55,174 nt of DNA from Thermoguttaceae bacterium (GTDB lineage: Bacteria > Planctomycetota > Planctomycetia > Pirellulales > Thermoguttaceae). A program made the translations under genes and the position numbers. Where the stretch lies: NCBI GenBank assembly GCA_017447745.1, contig JAFSMW010000219.1, forward strand, positions 1-55,174, read 5' to 3'. Below the pieces are notes generated by a model, which saw only the letters and a program-made list of their open reading frames with translations, made no database searches and was not told where the DNA came from. This document shows, piece by piece, positions 9,376 to 17,253 of this stretch (its first letter is position 1; each line of letters opens with the position of its first letter).

Positions 9376-10263
9376 TTATAACCCCAGGCATTTCCGTATG
9401 AACTGGGCTTCGTCTTCCAGACCGTTTTCAGAATAGAACTTTTCCAGTTTACGCCAGCGGGTAACGTAGTCAACCTTTGTTGCGTAATTGAGTTTTCTCA
9501 AACATTCCGGGCAAAGATACAGCGGCGTGGCGTCCGCTTCTTCCAGAGAATTGACGCCGTTCATGTTGCATTTGTAAGCGATACAGTGCCGCATGGAAAA
9601 CATGTGTCCGACTTCGTGAGACGCGATGCGGAGCGTGCGCCGCAAAACGGTTTTGGCTTCGTCAGGATCGTCTGGATTTCCGTTTCTCGCCAGCGACCAG
9701 ACGCCGACTCGCTGTTTGTACAGGGCGTATCCAAAACAGAAGTTCCATTCCGGAGCGGGAAAGAGGTCTTCCGCCGTAAAGGCGATGTACGCTGCCGCAT
9801 CTGCCGGACAGCTGGGCAAAAGAACCTTTTCACAAATGTACGTCGCGTTGAACTGACGTTGCCCCATCGGATGAATGCGTCGGGCGGAAATCGGCACAAC
9901 AGAAGCGTCCAGCGGCGGCAGGGTTTGAGTTTTCAGTCCGTAGAACAAGCCAAGATATTCAACAGCCTTGTCGACCACGGTTTTTTGAGAATCGGACATG
10001 CGTCCGAGAATCTGAACGTAGATTACGCGGCGCTTGGCGGTGGCGACTGCTGGACGTCCGGCTTTGTACTGAGAAAACGTTTGTCCCGGCTCTTTTTGTT
10101 CGTATTGCCAGGAACCCGGTTGAGGTTCGGGAAAAGGTTGAGCAATAGATTTGAGTTCGTTATACGACAATGGCGCCGCCATGCTTGCGGCTGCGCTGAA
10201 TGAGAAGCTCAATAAGCAGATGTAACACAGAACGGCAGACGCTCTAATTCGACTTGGTTTCAT
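9376..10263 (-). CDS. Secreted archaemetzincin-family zinc metalloprotease
   Basis: 295 residues beginning with a signal peptide (MKPSRIRASAVLCYICLLSF, cleavage near SAAASMA). The catalytic block starts at H216: HEVGHMFSMRHC, then C-x4-C, then a Met-bearing stretch and CPEC about 20 residues on. This is the archaemetzincin pattern of a metzincin catalytic zinc site plus a structural four-Cys zinc site. The Gly usually found in HExxHxxGxxHC is Ser here. Archaemetzincins are usually cytosolic and have unclear substrates, so a secreted form is notable. The start codon overlaps the end of the upstream 73-codon gene by four bases, so the pair is translationally coupled. Confidence 0.85.
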   Translation of the reverse strand: MKPSRIRASAVLCYICLLSFSFSAAASMAAPLSYNELKSIAQPFPEPQPGSWQYEQKEPGQTFSQYKAGRPAVATAKRRVIYVQILGRMSDSQKTVVDKAVEYLGLFYGLKTQTLPPLDASVVPISARRIHPMGQRQFNATYICEKVLLPSCPADAAAYIAFTAEDLFPAPEWNFCFGYALYKQRVGVWSLARNGNPDDPDEAKTVLRRTLRIASHEVGHMFSMRHCIAYKCNMNGVNSLEEADATPLYLCPECLRKLNYATKVDYVTRWRKLEKFYSENGLEDEAQFIRKCLGL

Positions 10264-10481
10264 TGATTGTTTTCCAGAGTCGATTCTGCAATCGGACAGT
10301 CAGGATGGCTTTCGTTATAAATGTTTTTCCAGGATTCGTATTGAGGATCGCCGGGCTTGAACGTAAATGACGTGTCTGGCAAGGGACGTCCATTTCGCGT
10401 CTTGGAATGAACGCGAACTACCAGAACGCCGTCGCCGCGGTGTATTATCGTATAGGGAACCTCATCGGTTGCTACTGACAT
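10260..10481 (-). CDS. Small hypothetical protein coupled to the archaemetzincin
   Basis: 73 residues, not recognised. No signal peptide or membrane segment. It reads like a small beta-rich domain (YTIIHRGDGVLVVRVHSK). An ATGA overlap with the downstream protease supports it as a real gene and suggests a linked role. It lies 76 bases after the parA-like gene in the same direction, so the three may form one operon. Confidence 0.6.
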   Translation of the reverse strand: MSVATDEVPYTIIHRGDGVLVVRVHSKTRNGRPLPDTSFTFKPGDPQYESWKNIYNESHPDCPIAESTLENNQ

Positions 10482-10557
10482 GGTTATTATTGGGGGACTG
10501 GATATGGAATCGCACAGCAGGAAGGTCTTTTAAAATCGAACGCTCCTGCTGAGCGGA

Positions 10558-11349
10558 TTATTCGTTATTCATGACTTCTTCTGCCAGAGCGAGATAATCG
10601 ATCGCGCCTGCGCATTTGGGATCGTAGGTAAAAATATCTTTTCCAAAGCTGGGAGCTTCTGCCAGACGAACGTTTTTTCTGATATGGGTTTTGAAAATTT
10701 GAGCGTTTGCCCACGGGGTCGCGCCGCCGTGCTGAACGCGGAAAAACTCTTCGACGTCCCCGGTTACTTCGCTTGTCAATCGGGCATTACCGTCGTACAT
10801 GCACATGACAACCCCGGAAACGCGAAGTTTCGGATTGAGACGCTTGTTAATTAACTGAATCGTTTCCAGCAATTTGCTCAAACCGTGAAGAGCCAAAAAG
10901 TGCGGCTGCATGGGAATAAACGCCTCTTTGACAGCCACCAGCGCGTTGAGCGTCAATACGCCAAGCGACGGCGGACAATCTATAATAAGGTAATCGTAGG
11001 AGGCGTTGTCTTCTTTGAGTTTATCTCGCAAAATCAGTTCGCGACCTACGACGCCGGACAGTTCCATTTCGGCGGCAGCCAAGTCCAAATCAGCGCTTAC
11101 CAGATCGAAATTGCCGTTTATTGGCGTTTTCGCAGACGCCAGCGAAACGTCGTCAACCAGAACGTCATAAATGGAATTTTGAGTTTCCGAATCTGCATTG
11201 ACTCCCAAATGGAGGGTTGCGTGAGCCTGCGGATCCATGTCGATAAGCAACACTCGTTTACCGGACATGGCTAAAGCTGCGCTGAGGTTGACGGACGTTG
11301 TCGTTTTACCGACTCCGCCTTTTTGGTTCATAATTGCGATGGAACGCAT
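10558..11349 (-). CDS. parA: ParA/Soj-family partition ATPase
   Basis: 263 residues. The deviant Walker A motif KGGVGKTTT lies at residues 10-18, followed by Walker A' LLIDMDPQAHAT and Walker B DYLIIDCPPSLG. This is the layout of ParA/Soj/MinD ATPases that use ATP-driven dimers on DNA or membrane to position chromosomes, plasmids or complexes. No parB or parS-like gene is adjacent, so it may be the chromosomal Soj with a distant partner or an orphan positioning ATPase. The start is clear (MRSIAIMNQKGG). Confidence 0.9.
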   Translation of the reverse strand: MRSIAIMNQKGGVGKTTTSVNLSAALAMSGKRVLLIDMDPQAHATLHLGVNADSETQNSIYDVLVDDVSLASAKTPINGNFDLVSADLDLAAAEMELSGVVGRELILRDKLKEDNASYDYLIIDCPPSLGVLTLNALVAVKEAFIPMQPHFLALHGLSKLLETIQLINKRLNPKLRVSGVVMCMYDGNARLTSEVTGDVEEFFRVQHGGATPWANAQIFKTHIRKNVRLAEAPSFGKDIFTYDPKCAGAIDYLALAEEVMNNE

Positions 11350-11796
11350 ATTGTATTCTTTTTTTATGGTTTGTCAACGGTATTCATGTTGGACTTCCTC
11401 TTTTGCCAACGTTTTATTTGATTGTACCACAATCCTGTTTTGAAATCAACATCAAATTGAGCAAAATTTTGGATGCGATTTGAATATCGAATTAAAAGAT
11501 GCAAGAGGAGCGATTCGTGAACCGATTTGAGATATACCACGTATATTTTCTATATTGTCAATTTGTCTTAAACGTCTCAAAATTATACGATTAGGAGAGA
11601 TGTATAAATTAAACAGATGAAATAGTCGTAAAACAACTAGAATAAACAAATATGTCTGCTAAATTGGAGTAAATATAAATAGAAAAAATCATTCAAAAAG
11701 GTTGCAAATAAATATTAAATTATTGATTATAATGGTTTTTTGGACGAAATAAATAAATATGGAGCAATAAATGACGGATATATCCGTTATAGATTG
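11350..11796. other. AT-rich divergent intergenic region
   Basis: About 450 bases between the divergent parA and sigma-factor genes. There is no convincing gene and no heptad repeat. A TATAAT lies at 11728-11733 with TTGCAA twenty bases upstream (spacing too long to be convincing). The sigma gene promoter is probably at this end. Confidence 0.5.
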
Positions 11797-12321
11797 ATGA
11801 ATAAATCGGAAACGGTTCCTGATGAAGAACAGTTTGCTCAATGGGTTGAACAATACGGGTCGAGAATTCAAGCGTATGTTCAGTCCCGCGTATACGATTT
11901 CGCAACAGCGGAAGATATAACTCAGGAGACGTTTTATCGGGCATGGTCTGCTCGAGACGCTTATCAGGAACAGGGTTCTCCGAAAAAATACCTTTTTTGC
12001 ATAGCAGAAAGGTTAATAATAGATTATCGACGAAAAAAACGTCCAACTTTTTTTGAAAGCGACGAAGTCCAAAGCGCAGCGGAGCCGGTCGATAACGATC
12101 GCTCGCCAGAACAAAATCTGGTTTTGTCTGAAGACATCCAGAAATTGCGTTCTGCTATGGAATTGCTTTCAGAGGTTCAGCAAAAAACGCTGATGCTTCG
12201 CTATTACGGTCAGTTATCCTTTGGTGAAATTGCCGAAATTGTAGAAATGCCCTTGGGAACGGTGTTAAGCCATTGCCATCGTGCACTGGAAAAGTTGCGC
12301 GGAATTTTGGGAGATATATAA
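11797..12321 (+). CDS. ECF-type RNA polymerase sigma factor
   Basis: 174 residues. Region 2 spans YVQSRVYDFATAEDITQETF, with the DITQETFYRAW core that binds core polymerase and the -10 element. Region 4 has the helix-turn-helix LSFGEIAEIVEMPLGTVLSH, for the -35 element. There is no region 3, as expected of ECF factors. The ATG at 11797 is used; a TTG 19 codons upstream is possible and no strong ribosome-binding site decides. It is the first gene of a three-gene operon whose second gene starts immediately after its stop, the usual sigma/anti-sigma arrangement. Confidence 0.92.
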   Translation: MNKSETVPDEEQFAQWVEQYGSRIQAYVQSRVYDFATAEDITQETFYRAWSARDAYQEQGSPKKYLFCIAERLIIDYRRKKRPTFFESDEVQSAAEPVDNDRSPEQNLVLSEDIQKLRSAMELLSEVQQKTLMLRYYGQLSFGEIAEIVEMPLGTVLSHCHRALEKLRGILGDI

Positions 12322-12873
12322 ATGAATAACAACCTTAAAACTGACGAAATCCTACCAGACGCCGAGCTTAAGGCTTTGGAAGCGAGATTATCGGTAATTA
12401 CTGACGTTAGCCGTTCAGATTCAGACTTGGCGCAACTGTCAGAATCGGAACGCAGTCAGGCGCAGACGTTTGACAAGCTTGTAAATCTTGCCAATCGAGG
12501 AATTGCGCTTAAACCGGTTTCGTTTACCATCCCGTCTGTTTCGCCGCCGACTTCAGCTCGTAAAACTAGTTACAAAAAGGGAATTATTGCAGCTCTTGCC
12601 GCAGCTGTTTGCGTTATTATTTCCGTCGTAGCAGTTCATCAGACGTTAACAACCACGCCGAGTAATCCAGGTTCAAAGATAGAGTCAAATGTCAGCGAAT
12701 CAACAGACAATACTAACAATAGCTCTCTTAACTATTGGAATGACAGCTTTGACAATCAGATTTCAGAATTCGAAGGGGAGATGATTTGTCTTTGTGCCAA
12801 TTACAATAATTCAGACTTTGTTGTTGGCAACATGAACTACATAGAGGATTTTTCCGAAGAGGGAGATTTTTAA
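12322..12873 (+). CDS. Single-pass membrane protein, probable anti-sigma factor
   Basis: 183 residues. A 90-residue N-terminal part, rich in charged residues and predicted cytoplasmic, is followed by one membrane helix (GIIAALAAAVCVIISVVAV) and a Ser/Asn-rich outer part of about 75 residues. The size, topology and start directly on the sigma stop codon (TAA-ATG) are those of anti-sigma factors. There is no HxxxCxxC zinc motif, so it is not a ZAS-type anti-sigma. The outer tail contains an isolated C-x-C near its middle (CLCANYNNS), which could sense metal or redox. The role is inferred from position and topology only. Confidence 0.7.
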   Translation: MNNNLKTDEILPDAELKALEARLSVITDVSRSDSDLAQLSESERSQAQTFDKLVNLANRGIALKPVSFTIPSVSPPTSARKTSYKKGIIAALAAAVCVIISVVAVHQTLTTTPSNPGSKIESNVSESTDNTNNSSLNYWNDSFDNQISEFEGEMICLCANYNNSDFVVGNMNYIEDFSEEGDF

Positions 12874-12874
12874 G

Positions 12875-13420
12875 ATGAAACGAATGATATGTTTAGCGTT
12901 GGCAATGACAATAGCGTTCTTTGGCGTTGCTTTGGCGGACAATCCGGAAAACGATTCCCAAGGCAATCGTCCGCACGCCGTTCCGGGCGCTCATCAAAAC
13001 TTCAATCATATGCCGCCCAAGCGAAATTTCCCCGGGAAAAACAAACCTGTTCCAGGGCGTTTCATCGCTGACAACGTTCATAATCGATTCCGCGATATGG
13101 ATAACATGCGGCGGAACGATCCGGAACGATTCAATCTTCTCAAGGCTGACGCTGAAATGGATTGGAAAATCAGAGATCTGGTTTTTAAATTCAAAAATGA
13201 AAAGGACGCCGAGAAAAAAGCCGCTCTCAGAAAGGAAATTTCGGAGCTGTGCGTTAAACATTTTGAAGTCCGTCAGCAGCGTCGAGAGATGGACTTGGCT
13301 CGTATGAAAGCCTGGCTTAATCAGATGGAGCAGGGGCTTGATAAGAGCCGTCAAAATAAAGATAAAATCATTGAACAGAGAATCAAGTTCTTGCTGGACG
13401 ACACTCTGGGAGAATTTTAG
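12875..13420 (+). CDS. Periplasmic Spy/CpxP-like (heavy-metal-sensor-type) helical protein
   Basis: 181 residues. A signal peptide (MKRMICLALAMTIAFFGVAL, cleavage near ADN) is followed by a Pro/Asn/His-rich stretch, then a long-helix region from about residue 75 with charged heptads (RKEISELCVKHFEVRQQRRE). This is the shape of Spy, CpxP and CnrX/ZraP relatives that act as envelope chaperones or metal sensors. It starts one base after the preceding gene, so the operon encodes sigma, anti-sigma and periplasmic partner. Its stop TAG opens the following repeat region. Confidence 0.65.
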   Translation: MKRMICLALAMTIAFFGVALADNPENDSQGNRPHAVPGAHQNFNHMPPKRNFPGKNKPVPGRFIADNVHNRFRDMDNMRRNDPERFNLLKADAEMDWKIRDLVFKFKNEKDAEKKAALRKEISELCVKHFEVRQQRREMDLARMKAWLNQMEQGLDKSRQNKDKIIEQRIKFLLDDTLGEF

Positions 13421-13595
13421 TTTAGGCAATAGGCGAAGATACAGTGGTAAGTAAAAAGTGGTAAGTGGTAAGTTAGATGAGCGCTTGCGTACTAACCACT
13501 AATCACTTACCACTTCTTACTATTGCCTACAGCCTACTGCTCCGTGGGTTAAAACCCACGGCTAATAATATTGAACCACTATGCGGTTCTAGTGG
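13421..13595. repeat. Composite repeat: heptads, GCGCTTGCGT, two-hairpin element
   Basis: Starting right at the stop codon: TTAGGCAATAGGC, GTGGTAA heptads (to about 13475), GCGCTTGCGT (13481-13490), inverted heptads ACTAACC/ACTTACC and GCCTACT (to about 13540). The dispersed two-hairpin element follows in plus orientation (13542-13595). Its second hairpin reads CCACTA..TAGTGG where other copies read CCGCTA..TAGCGG, a compensatory base-pair change. Confidence 0.8.
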
Positions 13596-13598
13596 AAG

Positions 13599-13637
13599 CG
13601 TAACGGAGCTAACGTTGTTTGCTCCGTTACGTTTTTT
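13599..13637 (+). terminator. Rho-independent terminator of the sigma operon
   Basis: A perfect 11-base stem CGTAACGGAGC/GCTCCGTTACG with an 11-base loop, followed by six T residues (13632-13637). It ends plus-strand transcription just before the convergent CAP-domain gene. Confidence 0.85.
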
Positions 13638-13639
13638 AA

Positions 13640-14368
13640 TTATTGCAAAACCATCGTGAAGAAACCGCCGGTTCTGGCAATTCCGACGCGGCGATACGGA
13701 CCAAGCATATTGGCGCGATGTCCGGGGCTGTTAATCCAGACGCGAACGGCGTAAACTCCGGAAGAGCTTCCCATGAACACGTTCTCTGCAACTCCAGCCG
13801 TTCCGCTATGGTACATCTGACGTCGATTGTACATGTTGTTGGAATGCCACTGGGCGATGTTCTGTAAATTCTGGTTGAATTCACAAGGTTTCAAGCCGTT
13901 GCGAATGCGAAAGTTGTTGAACTCCTGGAATGCAAGGGCTGCCTGTGGATCTTTGAACGGAGAAGCAGGTTCTTCCTTTTTAGCTTCGTCGCTCTTGGCG
14001 GCGTTGTCGTCTTTCTTGACGTCTGCTTCTTTGGCGTCTTTCTTCTCTGTTTTTGCCGCGTCTTGTTTAGCTTCGTTAGTTTTTTCGTCTTTGACAGCTT
14101 TTTCATCTTTTTGCTGTCCGTCTTTTCCGTTAGTGGCGGTTTTCGTTTTGGGGGTGGTAACGGTTTGGGGGACGACATAACCTCGTCTACTCGCCCGCGC
14201 CGCTCGCCGCGCTCCTCCACGCGCGATTTCGTCGTGCTGGACTTGAACTTCTTTTAGAATCTCTTTACTGTCTTGCATATCTGTGGCGGGGTCTGCAAAG
14301 GACAGGCCGCAGCATACGCAAATAAAAGCGACAGCGGAGATCATGAACGTTGACCTGTTAATCATCAT
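13640..14368 (-). CDS. Secreted CAP/SCP-domain protein with Lys/Glu-rich linker
   Basis: 242 residues. The signal peptide (start MMINRSTFMISAVAFICVCC) is followed by an Arg/Ala stretch and a low-complexity linker rich in Lys, Asp, Glu and Ala (about residues 75-135). The C-terminal 100 residues form a CAP domain: FQEFNNFRIRNGLKP, then QWHSNNMYNRRQMYHS, then VWINSPGHRANML, which matches the CAP signature with conserved His and the GHRxNML helix. Bacterial CAP proteins are secreted and poorly understood (lipid or wall binding). The protein ends only a few residues after the last beta-strand, so the domain is short but probably complete. Confidence 0.85.
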   Translation of the reverse strand: MMINRSTFMISAVAFICVCCGLSFADPATDMQDSKEILKEVQVQHDEIARGGARRAARASRRGYVVPQTVTTPKTKTATNGKDGQQKDEKAVKDEKTNEAKQDAAKTEKKDAKEADVKKDDNAAKSDEAKKEEPASPFKDPQAALAFQEFNNFRIRNGLKPCEFNQNLQNIAQWHSNNMYNRRQMYHSGTAGVAENVFMGSSSGVYAVRVWINSPGHRANMLGPYRRVGIARTGGFFTMVLQ

Positions 14369-14508
14369 GCTACCTCACAAATTTTAAAATACAGTAAATA
14401 ACATCTTTCGATAAAAGTCTCGAATCGTTCGAAACGTCGTTTTTGTAAAAATTGATTTGAATACAAATTATTTATACACTTCCGTTACTTTAAATTATAA
14501 TTCTAAAT

Positions 14509-14736
14509 TTGAATAAATCAAGTAATTTTAAAAGAATAATTAAGAAAATCAGGGAAGAAGATATAAATACCAAACGGATATATGGCTTAACTAGAATAGG
14601 TAAACTGCACATGCCCGATTGCTCATTCGATCATTTGGGTTGCAGACATAATTTATGCGCGTTCTGGATTCCAGGTATAGTTTTGAACATCTTGTATTTT
14701 AAAATTGATTCTGATATAATTCTAAAGAGTTTATAA
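14509..14736 (+). CDS. Possible small hypothetical protein
   Basis: A 75-codon open frame from a TTG in an AT-rich 430-base gap between divergent genes. It contains a Cys/His-rich stretch (HMPDCSFDHLGCRHNLC) and a hydrophobic C-terminus. No ribosome-binding site and no recognised family. It may be chance; otherwise 14369-14800 shows only AT-rich upstream DNA. Confidence 0.2.
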   Translation: MNKSSNFKRIIKKIREEDINTKRIYGLTRIGKLHMPDCSFDHLGCRHNLCAFWIPGIVLNILYFKIDSDIILKSL

Positions 14737-14800
14737 AGAAGCGGAAATCTGTTTGTGTTCCGCTGTTAAAGACCGTCAATTAACCCTCAATAATCAAACC

Positions 14801-16591
14801 ATGAAAACAATTAATAGCAAAACTTACAAGGCATTGTTTGCCGTTGTTTCAATTTTTATGCTTTTGAGCGCGTCGGCGCAAGCGCAGCAGACGGAGTTGA
14901 CCGCAAGGTGGAATGCTGCTCAGTACGGCGTGAAGCCAAGCGAAACGGAAGATCAGACGGACGCTCTTCAGGCGTTGCTGGACAGAGCAGGGCAGGCGGG
15001 CGGCGGAACCGTCGAGTTGGCGTCGGGACGTTATCGGATTAACGGTAACCTGTCGATTCCCGGCGGCGTTACGCTCAAGGGGACGTATTCCGTTCCTCCA
15101 ACGGTCAACCGAAAAGACGACAACCTCAAGGGGACGGTTCTGCTGGCGTACGCCGGCAAGGGCGACCCGGAGGGCAAGCCGTTCATCTTCCTGGCGGGCG
15201 ACAACGCCGTCATCGCAGGCGTGATAATCATCTATCCGGAATGGGACAGAACCGTCGTGCCGCCTGTTCCGTATCCGCCGTGTATCGCGTCCCGGCACAC
15301 CAACAACGTCGGCGTTTTGGATTGCTGCTTGCTCAACCCGTACGAGGGCATTCGCATGGTTCAGGCGCACCGTCATCTGCTGCGTAACATTACCGGATAC
15401 CCCATTTGGCGCGGGCTGCTGGTTGATCAATGTTACGACATCGGGCGAGTCGAAAATTTTCATTACTGGCCCTTTGGGTTGAACTACAATCCGAAAGACC
15501 CGTACTGCGAATGGATTAATAAGAACGGCGTCGCGTTTGAGTTCGCTCGAACGGACTGGGAATACGTCTGCAATACGTTTTGTTTCGGATACGGAGTCGG
15601 ATACAAGTTCAGCGAATACAAACACGGCGCGGCGAACGGGAATTTTCTCGGCTTGGGCGCCGACTCCTGCCGCCGGGCGGTTTTGGTCGAGCAGTCGCAG
15701 GAACCCGGTCTGTTGATAACCAACGGGGAATTCGTCGGTCGCTGGACGAGTCAGGATTCCGTTTGCATTGAAGTCGCGGAAGGGAACCGGGGCAAGGTGT
15801 CGCTCAACAACTGCTCGTTCTGGGGACCGGTCGAAACCTGCATCCGTTCCAATTGCTTAAAAGGACAGCTGACCGCCAACGCCTGTCACTTCGTCAACTG
15901 GGACAACGGCGGAACAGGCGCGTCCGCCATTCAAGTTACAGCAGGAAAAGCGATAGTTTCCAACTCGACGTTCCAGCAGCCGGGAACGCACGTCGAAGTC
16001 CTTCCCGCGGCGAAATCCGTTATTATTACGGGAAATCAGGCGGAAGGCGGGCTGAACGTTGAAGGCGCGAATCTGCCGCAAACCGTCATGTCTGCCAACG
16101 AACTCAACCGGCTGGACAGAATGACGGAGGCTGAACGGCTGAATTATACAATCGACATCGGAACCAGCGACGACGCGGTGTTTATTCGCAACTGGCACGG
16201 ACCGGAACAGTTCGTCAACGCTCAAAACGAAACCATTACGTCACGCTGGTCGAAGCGGGAATCCAAGGTCAGTTTGCCCGTTGTTCCCGGAAAAGCGTAT
16301 CAGCTTACCGTTTACCTGAGAGGAAATCGGTATCGTGACGCCGACGCCTCCCCCGAGGCGGGGCTTTGGCTGGAAGACAAACAGGTCGCGTCGTTCAGTC
16401 AAAAGGAAACCGCATTAGCTCGTCCAGACGAAACCGGCGCTTTTACCATTCAGATCCCTGCTCAGGGAAAAGAGCGTTTGACGCTTGTATTCAAGACTCC
16501 CGGCTGGGTTCCCGCTGAAGTTTATCAGCGCTCCAACGACTATCGTACGCTCGGCGTTCAAGTCGATAAAATCGAGATGAAAGCGCAGTAA
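14801..16591 (+). CDS. Secreted pectate-lyase-fold (right-handed beta-helix) protein
   Basis: 596 residues. Signal peptide MKTINSKTYKALFAVVSIFM then LLSASAQA. The segment YGVKPSETEDQTDALQALLD with GGGTVELASGRYRI is the N-terminal signature of the pectate-lyase-3 type beta-helix family, in which Asp-rich turns start the helix. Parallel beta-helix coils run to about residue 430. The C-terminal 150 residues look like a beta-sandwich carbohydrate-binding-like domain. Such proteins cleave or bind polysaccharides at the cell surface; catalytic residues cannot be assigned. The ATG at 14801 is chosen because it starts the signal peptide. The gene stands alone. Confidence 0.8.
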   Translation: MKTINSKTYKALFAVVSIFMLLSASAQAQQTELTARWNAAQYGVKPSETEDQTDALQALLDRAGQAGGGTVELASGRYRINGNLSIPGGVTLKGTYSVPPTVNRKDDNLKGTVLLAYAGKGDPEGKPFIFLAGDNAVIAGVIIIYPEWDRTVVPPVPYPPCIASRHTNNVGVLDCCLLNPYEGIRMVQAHRHLLRNITGYPIWRGLLVDQCYDIGRVENFHYWPFGLNYNPKDPYCEWINKNGVAFEFARTDWEYVCNTFCFGYGVGYKFSEYKHGAANGNFLGLGADSCRRAVLVEQSQEPGLLITNGEFVGRWTSQDSVCIEVAEGNRGKVSLNNCSFWGPVETCIRSNCLKGQLTANACHFVNWDNGGTGASAIQVTAGKAIVSNSTFQQPGTHVEVLPAAKSVIITGNQAEGGLNVEGANLPQTVMSANELNRLDRMTEAERLNYTIDIGTSDDAVFIRNWHGPEQFVNAQNETITSRWSKRESKVSLPVVPGKAYQLTVYLRGNRYRDADASPEAGLWLEDKQVASFSQKETALARPDETGAFTIQIPAQGKERLTLVFKTPGWVPAEVYQRSNDYRTLGVQVDKIEMKAQ

Positions 16592-16629
16592 ACAAGCGTA
16601 AATCAAAGCGCCGACACAAAAAATCATTT

Positions 16630-16655
16630 CAGGGGACAAAGTCCCCTGATTTTGT
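16630..16655 (+). terminator. Hairpin after the beta-helix gene
   Basis: CAGGGGAC-AAA-GTCCCCTG (16630-16648) followed by a short T-rich stretch (ATTTTGT). It is 39 bases past the stop codon. It could be a weak intrinsic terminator or one of the hairpin repeats common in this window. Confidence 0.55.
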
Positions 16656-17253
16656 ATAACTATTTAATTATTAAGACGTTAAGATAAAACTCAATCATTA
16701 AATGCGCCTCCGATTTTAGGTTTCAAGCAATGGTTTAGAATGTTAAAGCAGAATGAAAATCGAACCCGTTACCGATTGATTTTTTATCTTAAAAATTGCG
16801 GGTAACCGCAATTATTTCAAAATTATAATTGGATTAAATAAAATCTCGAAACCCGCCAATTTATCCAGTTTGCTATCAGTAAATTTTTAACGGTTTGAAG
16901 AATACCCTTGATTTTAAGGGCTTTAGAAGTTTTTTTGAAAAAATCACTAAATATAGCCCTAGTCTCTCTTGCAAGTGGAACATTTAGGGTTATACTTGTT
17001 CGTGTTTGACACGGATGTCAAATCAAAGGAGCAATAAGCGACGATTTTGAATTGAATAATTCGCACGATCGCTGAGGGTAATGACCTTCAGATAACATAT
17101 AATCGACGTTAGTTGATAAAAACAAGCGTTAAAGCAAATCTTCCAATCGATAATGGAACGATTTGAGTCAATATTCGACGCGATTTCTTGTTGCTCTTTT
17201 GCTGGTATCCAAAATGTAACGGATTATCTAATCCATAAGTGTAATTTAGAATC
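16656..17253 (+). promoter_or_regulatory. Long AT-rich leader region of nrdD with several palindromes
   Basis: About 600 bases without a gene before nrdD. It contains AATTGCGG-GTAA-CCGCAATT (16794-16813), a partial NrdR-box-like TCACTAAATATAG (from 16944, 11 of 16 positions by eye), a near-perfect inverted pair TATAGCCCTA/TAGGGTTATA (16952-16961 and 16985-16994), the 18-base palindrome listed separately, and GGATTA-TC-TAATCC (17221-17234) only 19 bases before the ATG. Which of these controls nrdD is unknown. Confidence 0.45.
17005..17022. promoter_or_regulatory. Perfect palindrome upstream of nrdD, candidate operator
   Basis: TTTGACA-CGGA-TGTCAAA has 7-base half-sites and a 4-base spacer. 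It resembles the TTGA-type half-sites of the CRP/FNR family, but is not the FNR consensus TTGAT-N4-ATCAA. Its TTGACA could also serve as a -35 box. It lies 231 bases before the nrdD start codon. Confidence 0.45.

Noticed and set aside
16944-16959. NrdR box upstream of nrdD
   Set aside because: Only 11 of 16 positions match and no second box is found at the expected distance, so it is only mentioned within the leader entry.
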